This document shows, in pieces, positions 10,951-25,990 of a stretch of 36,755 bases of DNA. The translations under genes and the position numbers were made by a program. Below the pieces are notes generated by a model. The model had not been told where the DNA came from. It saw only the letters and a program-made list of their open reading frames with translations, and did not search any database. The stretch covers positions 1-36,755 of the forward strand of contig CAXKVV010000378.1 in the NCBI GenBank assembly GCA_964058805.1, given 5' to 3'. Source of the DNA: Schoenoplectus triqueter (lineage: Eukaryota > Streptophyta > Magnoliopsida > Poales > Cyperaceae). Position 1 is the stretch's first letter, and each line of letters begins with the position of its first letter.

Positions 10951-10958
10951 GATATGGA

Positions 10959-11884
10959 TATATGTGAATAATTATCCTTGCCCGCATTTATCACAAATAT
11001 GATATCCGATTAGCACTTTATATATTACATAACTAACAACTTACTATTAAAAAAAAAGCTATGTTGTTCATCATTGTGATTGGATATATTATTATAATTA
11101 ATTTATATCTGTTTATAGACGTTAGTACCCCAAAAAAATACATATTTAGTAAATATAATGCACTGTATGAAATTAGATACAATTTTGTAATAGCAATATT
11201 CTTTTAATGTACATATTTGTATATGTATCCGAACCAATCCGTATTTATGTATGTATTGAAAATAGGAAAGGGAACCTTCACAACAGAGACTTTTGTCTAA
11301 CCTTAACATTGAATCTTTACATAAATTTAAAATTCTAAAAATAGAAATTTGTTAGAAACATATTTTTAAGCTGATCGATTGATTGTATTTCAAATTTTGT
11401 ATAATTTGAGTGTCATTTGATACTTCATTAAAAATTATTAAAATTACATAACATTCATAACGGTTTTATTTAATAAATTTGAATGGAGTAAAAAGTAACA
11501 CTCAAAGACTCGTATTGTATGAAATTTGAAACACAATTAATCTACAAGCTCAAGTTTGTAATAAATTTTCTATTTTTTATTTATTTATTTATTTAAGGAT
11601 GCGTTGTCAAGATCGTTGAAATATTAATTGTCAAGATAAAGATATGGTCCAACCATTAGCTCTTCGTGTCCAAACTGTTTTGGCCCTTCGGTGTAACCAG
11701 TAGACCTGTAAAGAATCATAGTAGTAGCAGCAACTCAGGAAGCCCCACTCTTCCACCCAGCTGCACCTGTTACTAATCACTAGTCACTAGCAGAAGACAA
11801 GAGGAGATGAAAGGAAATCCAAATGAAATCAATCATAAAAGACCGAAAACAATCAAAAAGCAAAAGTAATTCATTCCATTGCAG
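10959..11884. other. AT-rich intergenic DNA
   Basis: Long A/T tracts are present, including a TTTA-rich run near 11575-11597. No RNA gene, coding region or transposon edge was recognised. Confidence 0.5.
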
Positions 11885-12052
11885 CATTTACTGGTGCATG
11901 ACAGTCCTATGGTGACCGATGCTGGTACTGAAAGAGAAGACATCAGACGAAAACTAACGTTACTTAAAGAGAAGTTTTTCGAAAGCCAGGTTATTTTAGA
12001 TCATGCTGTTCAAATGAAGAAAATTGCAAACGTGTGGACGGGCAGCAAATGA
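11885..12052 (+). other. Candidate terminal exon or gene fragment, 55 codons
   Basis: An open frame follows a good splice-acceptor sequence (TTCATTCCATTGCAG, ending 11884) and runs to a TGA at 12050-12052. The predicted peptide is charged and helix-like, with segments EREDIRRKLTLLKEKFFES and LDHAVQMKKIANVW, and reads like real protein. I do not recognise its family, no upstream exon was found, and 55 open codons can occur by chance. It lies about 450 bp beyond the RPN11 stop codon, on the opposite strand. Confidence 0.25.
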
Positions 12053-12499
12053 AATCAAATTAATGACAGAGAAGCGTTTATAACGCCACCATTGCAGCAT
12101 TTGTCAAATCCATATCATACTTGACAATCTTTTCTTCGGGCTGAGCTTGCATTCATACAAGACGCCAAACCAAATATATGATGAACAACAACTCTTTCAA
12201 TGAAAGAGAAAAGTAGTAACACTAACATAATTTTGACACAATAATGATGGTGACAGTAATATTTTTAAAGAAAAATATCTCCAACTATAGATATTTCAAG
12301 CAGACCAAAAGGAGCAGACGACTGATACAGAGTAAACTGCAGCTAGGATTCTAATTGGCACCAGACAATGCACCAAGTAAAAACAATCTAAGCACAATTC
12401 CAGAAACAATACAAACAAATTAGGTGTACAAAGGAAAATCATCATAAACGTACAGCCCGTCTCCAAGTTCAGAGGAAAAATCTAGAAACGTTAAAAGAC
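12053..12499 (-). other. Presumed 3' UTR and downstream region of RPN11
   Basis: No coding sequence was recognised. A 14-base word, CCATTGCAGCATTT, occurs at 11876-11889 and again at 12089-12102. Confidence 0.4.
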
Positions 12500-17344
<4,845 letters not shown>

Positions 17345-17487
17345 GATTTATCCTCTCTCTCTTTCTCTCTATTTTCCCTTCCCCGTCGTTCTTCTCAGCT
17401 TGCTAGGTTAACCTCCTGGTGCTGCTTGGAGGGGAAGAAAAGAAAAGGCAATGGATTTTATTTGTAAAAGAAATCGGTTGGAGGAGA

Positions 17488-17507
17488 GCCCAAATATTAT
17501 TGGGCTT
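17488..17507 (-). promoter_or_regulatory. Inverted TGGGC pair upstream of RPN11
   Basis: The near-palindrome AGCCCAAATATTATTGGGCT places two TGGGC cores in opposite orientation (17488-17492 and 17501-17505), about 145-160 bp before the RPN11 ATG. TGGGC is the core of the proteasome-related cis-element reported to be bound by NAC factors controlling Arabidopsis proteasome genes under proteasome stress, and is also a TCP/site II core. The sequence is seen directly; the function is inferred. Confidence 0.5.
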
Positions 17508-17509
17508 GA

Positions 17510-18394
17510 ATTATCTTTTTAAAAGATATATAATATAATATAAGCTTCTAATTCTCCGGCCCTTTATGGTCTGATTGTCGGTGAAATTTAATTTTGCTAA
17601 ACAGTCATGACAAAGTTTTACATGCGTTTTTGTTCTCTTTCGTTCGAAGCTTTGATTGGGATGAGTCAAATAAATCAAGAATATTATCATTTTTCTAAAA
17701 ATTCGACACGATTAGTGAATATTGATTGCTTTTATGATGATTATTATTAGTTAAATTATTAGTTATTAATTAATACATAAGAGGATTAAATTTTCAAATA
17801 TGCCACATCATCATTATTCTAACCATTAATTTTATTTAATTTTTTTTATCTACTTAAATCTATTGATTCATATATAATTTTTCACTCTCCTCATTTAAAT
17901 TAGATGAATATAATATATTTGAGATAAAATATAACTCTTAATAATAATAAATATTATTGTTTACATCTTTAGTATTTAAAAAAAATTATGTTCAATTTTT
18001 TTTAATGTAAATTTTTTACTAAATATATTTATTTTTTTATATATTTTTAATTATTTTTTTGAGAATTATTTTTTCGGAGCAAAATCTTGAGTTAAATCCC
18101 TAATAATAATAAACTAGGAGTAGTATCATGCCCCGCCGCCATGCATTATAATGGATGAATGCTAAATTTAAATAATATTTTGAGAAATAATAAAGTTACT
18201 ATGTAAGTTAATCATTTTATTATGCCACTTATTTTGCATAGTAAATAGTCTAATATAAAATCATCCTATTAAATTTCTTCTAATAATTCAGTACTATTAT
18301 ACAATATTATTGCTTTTTACAACCACGAGTTCTGTAGCAAATTATAGTCAAAAGTTATATAATACCTCTCTAATTCATAGTAAAAAAGTATATA
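17510..18394. other. AT-rich intergenic DNA
   Basis: Long T- and A-rich tracts, especially 17980-18070, with no coding sequence or RNA gene recognised. Confidence 0.5.
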
Positions 18395-19074
18395 TGTCAC
18401 ACACCCCAAAAATAAAAAAACGGATTAGGGGTGATTAATCCCGCCACGTACGCACGATGAGAAGGAAAGGCTAAATGAATAAAATAAGAAAAATCTCAGA
18501 ATAAACAAAACAATAACAGTCCATAGTAATAAGAACAGAATACAACGCCGACATTGGCGGGGCCTAGCTCCATCGGAATGGACAGCAAAATCTCTCAAAT
18601 AAAATCCCAAAATAAGGAAATAAAACTCAAAACCGGATAGATCCTAATCCACTACCCTGCTCACATGCGGATGCGGCGAAACATCTCTGTCACCACGCAG
18701 GACTGCACCTAGCACTCTCTCATCAAAAATCATCCTGCACATGTGTAAATGGATCCCACAACCACCGTGAAAACGTGAGTAATTTAAAAATTACTCAGTA
18801 CGGATTTAGATCCAGCCTTAAGATTTGATCTTCTTTCCTAGACTGGACCCAAATACAGATACTGTATTTCAAATATAATATAATAAATTAATATATATTA
18901 TTGTAATAATATTTTATGCACGTTTGAGAAAACACCTACATGAATGACATGAAATGATAAATAAACCCGAAATAGAAAATGTGTAGAACTAATAATATAC
19001 TATAAAATATAAGTACGAAAATCAAACACCCGAAATAAATATCCAGGTTGTAAATCACTAGATCTATCCCAAAC

Positions 19075-19166
19075 GGGCGCCACCAACGTCTCCACTTACG
19101 AACTTGGGCCTTACCTAAGCGGGCGCCACCAGCGACCCAACTTATGAACTTAGGACTTTATGTTTA
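19075..19166. repeat. 46-bp tandem repeat, two copies, GGCGCC-rich
   Basis: The units start GGGCGCCACCA at 19075 and 19121 and share ACTTA.GAACTT. A third GGCGCC follows at 19169-19174, suggesting an older partial copy. Confidence 0.8.
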
Positions 19167-19370
19167 TGCGGCGCCAATACTGCATAAACGGCAATTCGAG
19201 CTCCCGAGGCGATAACGCTCTAGGAAAGTGAGCGTGCATAGGCACGTACTCTGGTCTGCTAAATCTGGTAATTCACCTTACAAAATAAAAATAAGTGGAT
19301 AAGTATGTTTTCAGTTGCCATATCGTCAAAAGGAGATAACTACCTAGGAAATAACAAATCGAAAACTAAT

Positions 19371-19590
19371 ACAAATGAGAGTCTACATTGTACCAACCAA
19401 GGGCCAGAGGATCGCATACCGAGAAATGACAAAATGAAATATAATACAGATGTGAGCCTACACTGTACCAACCTGGGGCCAGAGGACCGCATCCCGAGAA
19501 ATGACAAAATGACAGATGATACAAATGGGAGCCTACATTGTACCCACTAGGGGCCAGAGGACCGCATCCCGAGCGATAACAAAATAGAGT
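19371..19590. repeat. 75-bp tandem repeat, three copies
   Basis: The motif GAG(C/T)CTACA(T/C)TGTACC recurs at 19379, 19454 and 19529, followed in each copy by GGGCCAGAGGA(T/C)CGCAT. The period is a multiple of three, so a repetitive open frame (19305-19550, plus) spans the array. I regard that frame as a by-product of the repeat. Confidence 0.9.
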
Positions 19591-20586
19591 AGAATCCAGA
19601 CTCAGATATGGCCGCCCACACTAAACACTGACAGACATAGTATCCTAATCGCTCAAATTTGGATTAAAATCTTAATCATATTAAGAATAGTAAAAATATA
19701 ATATTGATCAAAAGAAAAATACTCTGGTACGGTCGAACCCGCCAAATGACGGGGTCGGTGGATAACCGACAAGCAAAGGTGCGCAGTGTATATACATACC
19801 AAGGGGATTGTAATCTGTTGGTCTGGTTATACAAGACAACCTCAGACTGAAATCACCCGGCCCGCCTCTCAGCACTTCCATACATTTTGCATGATTAATT
19901 GCCTAACTTAATTAATAATCAATGATATTAATAATATTAATCTACTAATTATAATCTATAACTTTATTTATTTAATTCTAACATAATCTTATCTCGGGAC
20001 TATTTTCCGAATCCTACTCCTATCCTATCTACATGCAGTATGATATGATATTACATGCGAATGCGGGTATGTCTTGAATATGCTGGTCAATTTACCGGAT
20101 GCATATGACAGGTCAGATTAAGTCTCTAATCATTTTTTATCAGAAAACACCGCAATTCAGATTTATTTTAAAACAGTTTTATTTTCGGTTTGGGTTCCTA
20201 TTTCTGAAGAAAGGAAATCAAATCCCAGAAAACCGTACCTGAGAATAATTCAATTAGGTCGGTCACGTCAAATTGCTTAGTCTCTGATGGAGCCCACGAC
20301 TTCGTTAGTCATCTCATCCTGAGTGTACTTGATTGTCGACTCGTCAAGATATTTTTAAAAACCTATGAAGTCAAAATAAATTAAATTGACGAGTATCCTA
20401 ATCACATTGGGTCTGGTTTGGTCAGGGTATACCGGACCCTCAATTAAAATTATCATTATTTAAGTTCGTGTTTTGTGATTATATTTATTTCGATTAATGT
20501 AACTAACTTAAATTACTTAGATTAACTAAGTTAGATTAATATTAACACTTAATTAATTTAATTATAATTAGGATAATTAATTATTT

Positions 20587-20790
20587 AAAAATAGAGAAAT
20601 TGATTAATATATATTATTATATAATTAATATTATTCTTATTAAAAATAGAGAAATTGATTAATATATATATTTATATATTTATACGTATTATTCTATTAT
20701 TAAATAGAGAAATTGATTAATAGGTATTTATATATATTAATTAATGTTATTCAATTATTAAAATAGAAAAATTGATTAATATATATTTTA
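20587..20790. repeat. AT-rich tandem repeat of about 56 bp, four copies
   Basis: The word AATAGAGAAATTGATTAATA recurs near 20590, 20645 and 20703. A fourth copy near 20762 carries one change. The spacers between copies vary. Confidence 0.85.
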
Positions 20791-21627
20791 TATTATAAAT
20801 TATTATTATCCTTTAGTTATTATTTTATAACCCTTAATTATTTATATCATATTCTTTAATTATATCTCATTTTATATTTTAATATTATTTTCATTAATTA
20901 GAAAATATATTATATAAAACTATAATTAAAAATAAAAATCAAAATAAAAGAAAAGAAATTCAATTAAACTTAAATTTAATTAATATTTTTATTTAATTTA
21001 AAATGTGTTGGTGTTTTAATGTGTTTGGGATCATAGGCTGCCTCCGAAACCACTGTATCTGTTCGGATTTTCATTATTGAGGCGGATCATGTAATCATCT
21101 CCCATTTTTCTCTTTAAGTATTAATTAATTATCGGTTGCGCACGTTTTTAGTTTACGGCACTTGTCAATTAATTAATTATACTTTTAGTCTGCTTATACC
21201 TTTCAGCCCACTTAGTTAAGTTCAATTTATTTTTTGCATTTATGATTATCCGTCCAGGCGATGTTTTGCGCATATAACCCTTAAAAAGGGTTATTACCAC
21301 AAATTTTTAATTTGATCCCTAAACTTATTTTCCAATTCCTTATGTAACCGAGCAGCAGGGTTTACCAGCACTGAAAATTTTCCCAATACTAACATAGATC
21401 ACAAGCTCGAATAAAGGAAATAAAGGAGCCAACCAGTACAGACAACAATATGACTAAGGGGGCATGCAACATATCATTTCAAGGAGTGAGTGCTAGCCAG
21501 AGAGATAATACTAACGATTAAAATTCAATCCACACATTAACAACAATGATACAAATCAAATCAGCAAGAGGGACTAAGTCAGCTTATATCAGCAACGAGC
21601 TTGACCTTGCCTCACTGGAACTAACTG

Positions 21628-21915
21628 GTACCAGTGTACCAAGGTAAGTCAGTACAGAAATTGACATGCCAGTGTACCAAGGTAAGCCACAACAAGAATT
21701 CAAGTAAGCAAAATAGTAACCCAGCTAGTGGTACATAACAGGAGCAAAAATCAACATGCCAATAACTACAGGTAGCACAAACAAATACAAGGTAGACTTA
21801 TTCAAGCACACAGCCAGCACAGTCCAGACCAGCGAGGCAACAAAGGGAAACAAGGGCACGGAACTAAGGCCTCACTTCACTGGTACCGATTGGTACCAGT
21901 ATACCAAGGCTCAAC
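21628..21915. repeat. Dispersed CCAGTGTACCAAGGTAAG direct repeats
   Basis: An identical 18-base word occurs near 21631 and 21670. A diverged copy (CCAGTATACCAAGGCTCA) occurs near 21896. The neighbourhood is also rich in GGTACC words. Confidence 0.7.
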
Positions 21916-22429
21916 AAGGAAATCAGTCCAGCAGCACAGTACCAGTAATTAATCAAAAATTCAAGCAAGCCAGACACGAAGGGAAGAGGCTCCGCCTCAG
22001 TATAAGGCCCACACGGCCGGAAAGAACAAAAAAGGAAGGAGGTTACCCGATTCGACTCGAGACGGCATAAGGGCGAGTTGGGGCTGGCTCTGGGCAGAGA
22101 TTAGTGCTCGGTTAGGGTAGGAGGGGGGTTTGGCCACTGCGGCTGGCCAGGGCGGACTTGTCAAGAGTAGCAACTCAAGGCATGATGGTTGGTCCTCCTC
22201 TGGTGGTGCTGGGAAGACCGTCCTGACCACAATAGGGAAGGGATAAGGGCTGGCTCTCAGAGAGGGGCGAGATTGGTGGGTTGGTATCGGCTAAGAGAGG
22301 GATAAAGAGAGAAGGGTGAACATGGGATGGGGTGTGCTGCCATCGAGAGAATCGTGAGGCCTGAGGGAAGGCGAGTGTGAGGGGGTTGCGAGAGAGGAAA
22401 GGTGGTTAGGGCGGAAGGAAGAGAGGGAG

Positions 22430-22622
22430 TAGAAGATGAGACAGAAGGGGTCGGCGAGGGTGTTTTGTATCGGGGGAATTAGGGGGGTGGCTCGCAGGAA
22501 AGAAGGGAATAGAGACAGCGAGAGAAAGGAAAAGACGGGGGAGAGAGAGAAAGAGAGAAAAAGAATGGAAAAGAAAGGAAAAGACAGAAAGGAAAGAAAA
22601 GAAAGGGTAAGAGATGAGATTT
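22430..22622. repeat. Purine-rich (GA) tract, strand-asymmetric
   Basis: Nearly 190 bases are almost wholly A and G on the plus strand. On the minus strand this is a CT-rich tract like a plant 5' leader, with a TATA-like TCTATACC just upstream (about 22637-22644). It produces a spurious lysine/arginine-rich open frame on the plus strand. Confidence 0.7.
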
Positions 22623-22957
22623 GGCTTTAATGTCGGTATAGATTTTCTGTGATCAAATTTATGTGATTATTCGTGTGTTCGATTTATTCTCAATTTCAAG
22701 CGTTATCAATTTAAGCTCTAATCTCAAATATTCAAAATTTATATTTATATCAAACATTACATTAATTTTATTCATCGAAATTTAAGTTCACTAAGATATT
22801 CAGGCGTTGTTTAATTTGAAATCATCTTATTTAAATTTTACTAATTTTAAATTTGATCTTTACACTTCATTCTTTCATTATACCATTAAATCTATACTTT
22901 ATAAATTCAACGTGTTTTTAATTATTTAACTGCTATCAACATTATGTTTATTATAAA

Positions 22958-22994
<37 letters not shown>

Positions 22995-22996
22995 TT
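22958..22996. repeat. (ATT)n microsatellite
   Basis: About 12 consecutive ATT units lie within an AT-rich tract. Confidence 0.9.
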
Positions 22997-23579
22997 ATTA
23001 TTCTGTTTTAAGATATGAGTTTGACTTTAATATTTTAGATTTCATAATAAATATTATTCCTTTAATTTTAATTAGATTAAAATATTTTGTGTTAGTTATT
23101 AAATTTGACATTACTGAATTTATATTTTTTTATAGATTTTTAATTTGATCCTTACGTTTTGTTATCCGATATCTAATCTCATTTATCTTTATGTATCCAT
23201 TTATCTATTTATTTCATTAATTTTGTGTATTCTCTTTATTGTTAAATTAAATTATTCATTAATTTATTTTAATTCATTTTAGTTATAATTATTACTTAAT
23301 TAAATTTCATGGTTTAACAATATAAATAAAAGAAATAATTTTTAATAGAAACAATAATCATCAGTGTGTCTTCATATTCTGAAAATTTTACATTATTGTC
23401 TTGTTAGCAATTTAACTCAAGACATTTTTTCAATATATACAACTAAATTATCATTCATCCACATATCTCCTATTTGATTCCTTAATGAGTTTTAATTATG
23501 TTCATAGTAAAAAATGTCATTTCTACATTTGTTGTTATAACAGATAAAATTAAAACCAACCTACAAAGCTACATGATGA

Positions 23580-25720
23580 GTTTTCTTCTCTACCACGCAG
23601 GTTTCTGGTGGCATTCAAATTTCAAGATCAGTTAACATGCGATGACTGGGGTCATGAGTTGTCTCCCTCCGAAGAAAAGGGCGATTCCTCGGGTGATTCT
23701 GTGCACCCGTTTCTTCAACACAAACAAGCCAATATGTTCATCGCAGCCTTCCATACTAGGACCAACTCCCCTACAGAACTAGCGGCAACCCTCATTTAAG
23801 AGCATTGAAGATGATCCTGGCTGGCAGCTGGTGCAGCGCAAGAAGAAGAAGGCAAAGATCTCAGGACAGCTACACTCAGGAACAAAATCACAAAGGCAGA
23901 CAGGTAACTCCTCTGTACTCGCCAAAGCAGTATAAAATAATCTCTGTTTCATGTGTCTGGGAAAAGGGCACCGCAGTTATGAATGACGTGATCCCCTAAA
24001 ATATCTTAAATGTGGGAGGATGGGTCATTTAATGAGGAATTACAGCACCTATAACAAGCAAAGGAAGCTAGCTCCCACCACAACACCAGTGCCTGTACTA
24101 ACCTTCACTACCTGCAAAACTTACACCTAAGCAGCCACTGAACCCCTCCCCTCACCTCAGCTCACCGAACAACTGATGGCCTAACCTGAATATCACCAAA
24201 CCTTCTAAGATATCAGGCCTCCAATGATAGAGGTCTTCTACGATCCGCATGACAACCCCACAGAGGAGACAAGGTACCTTGAACGTACCGGCTTAGTCAT
24301 TTTCCTCAATGACACTCCATGGCAAGGCCTAAAGCCTCTGATAGTGCAAAAGCTAGCTACCACTCATGGTTGGAGGGAGCAGGACTACCAGGTTCACTCC
24401 ACGGATGACTCTGACTTTATAGCCATTTGCCCGAGTTTTCAAGCACTGAACAATGTGGTCCGGCACAGTCCTTACACGCTCAACACCTAGAGAATGTGAT
24501 TCAAAATCATCCCATGGACACAGCACCATGCTATGGACATTGACCCACCAACTCACCAAATGTGGATTGCCCTGAGAGGGCTACCGCTGCAAGCCTGGAC
24601 AAACCAAGGGATAAAAAATACAGTCTCCGGCTTTGGCACGGTTCATAAGATACTACCATATAGTGCAGCTACAAACCGCTATGAAGAGATATATCTACAC
24701 CTAGTTGGTGAGCACCCCAGCGGCATACTACTGGAGATAAAATACAGGCAAGGATGATACATTACCTACGTCCAGGTGTACATCCATAAGTGGCGGTCCA
24801 TGCAGCACGGGCCTTTCGACCCTCCGCCTTTCTTCCCATCGTGGGGCGGTCATGTTATTCGGTATCGCAGGCACAACATGTCCTCCTCAGGTTCAAGCAA
24901 CTTACTGGGAGGCCAGGTGTCCCGCCACACGTCCTCATCCTGTCATGGCCGCCAAACACCAACACGGCCCCACATGCCATATGAGTGGCCAAAGCCACCG
25001 ACCCCACGTGCAAGTAGGTATGGGTCCCCACAAGCATAAAACCTAGCCTCTTCATGGCCGCCACACTAGTTCAAGCCGTAGAAAATCCACAGCGCCGACA
25101 GTTGCCCCTCGCCCTAGTCGCACGCTCCAACAACTATTCTTTAAAAATCTCTAGAGGCTCAACTGTCAGCTCATAACCACTGATGTACATCATCATGACG
25201 CTGCCAAAGTCCCCCAATCCCAGCCCACTCCGCTCTTTACTCAACCTCTCTGCCACACTCAAAGCACTGTACAATGCATAGTGTGTCGAATTATTACCCT
25301 GCCAACCGAAACCTCTCCCCGAGACAACTTCTGCACCCTGGCTTCCTGCACAAGCCACGCAAGAGGCGGACTACCCGCACTCAAGCCCATGGATGGGAGG
25401 CCCATACAGTAGCGGGCCACACGGCCTCGTCCAGACAGCCCCCCAATTGACATTATGATGGAGATAATAACTTCATCACCCGCCACTCCTAGGAGAAGCC
25501 CCAAGATCCAATCCAAACGTGATGGCCCATACGTTTCATAACTTCGGCGAGCCCAACTACTAAAGACGGAGTTGGTACACCTCACAAGCCCAGAAAGGTG
25601 ACACACCGGCCACCAAAATTAATTTTGAGCAGCTGTGCAGCCTAACTGATCTCCCCCAAGCACTGGCAATACTCACCGCTACAAGCAGCGTGCTTACACC
25701 AACCCTTCATGCAGCCATGA
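23580..25720 (+). pseudogene. Decayed ORF1 of a nearly full-length plant LINE (gag-like, zinc knuckles)
   Basis: Several frames carry LINE ORF1 signatures. At 23945-24050 there are two degenerate CCHC zinc knuckles (CFMCLGKGHRSYE, then LKCGRMGHLM). In the second, two cysteine positions read tyrosine, as from TGT to TAT. At 24224-24490 and 24533-24757 lies an RNA-binding-like domain typical of plant LINE ORF1, with the segment MWIALRGLPLQAWTNQGI. A proline/serine-rich tail follows to about 25720. Stops and frameshifts interrupt it throughout. Order is unusual, with zinc knuckles before the RNA-binding-like part. The left edge is approximate, since neither the 5' end nor a duplication could be fixed. 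Confidence 0.7.
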
Positions 25721-25990
25721 ATGAAGCATTCTCAAGTTACACTCCTCTCATCTCACCTACCAGTCAGCCTTCCGACTAAGGCCAGGGTTCAAGGCTCATT
25801 GTCCAAGCGCGATTTGCTCCCCTATGAATATCGCAGCTTACTATCTGTTTTTATCTTTTTTTTATTTTCTTTTTCATCTGGTTTTTTGAGAAAGCACTGT
25901 GTGAGTGTTAGTAGTAATAAAGGTAGTTGGCAGGCTGGATATCAAATTTGATGTACTTTGGCTTCACCTGGTGTACTGAAATTCTGATAT
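25721..25990 (+). other. LINE inter-ORF spacer
   Basis: T-rich, non-coding sequence between the ORF1 remnant and the ORF2 start. No separate gene is seen. Confidence 0.6.

Larger units (their letters stand above)
18395..23432. mobile_element. Long LTR-like repetitive block (possible solo LTR or large non-coding retroelement)
   Basis: The left edge reads TGTCACACACCCCAAAAATA, resembling starts of long Ty3/Gypsy-type LTRs in plants. A candidate right edge is CA at 23431-23432. Both edges adjoin ATATA (18390-18394 and 23433-23437), which could be a 5-bp duplication but is weak in such AT-rich sequence. No gag or pol is recognised. The block instead holds several tandem arrays, a purine-rich tract and AT-rich stretches. 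Orientation is unclear: TGTCAC at the left suggests plus, while the purine tract (CT-rich on the minus strand) suggests a minus-strand leader. The classification is tentative. Confidence 0.4.

Noticed and set aside
19371..19590. Possible CRISPR array
   Set aside because: The 75-bp units are contiguous tandem repeats without unique spacers, in a plant genome and inside a transposon-like block.
21997..22230. 77-codon proline-rich open frame on the minus strand inside the LTR-like block
   Set aside because: No retroelement domain; a by-product of local GC-rich sequence.
22436..22630. 64-codon lysine/arginine-rich open frame
   Set aside because: It is a direct translation of a purine-only tract.
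24353..25606. Minus-strand open frames of 68-115 codons opposite LINE ORF1
   Set aside because: They are antisense shadows of the GC-rich ORF1 remnant, which has its own zinc-knuckle and RNA-binding signatures on the plus strand.
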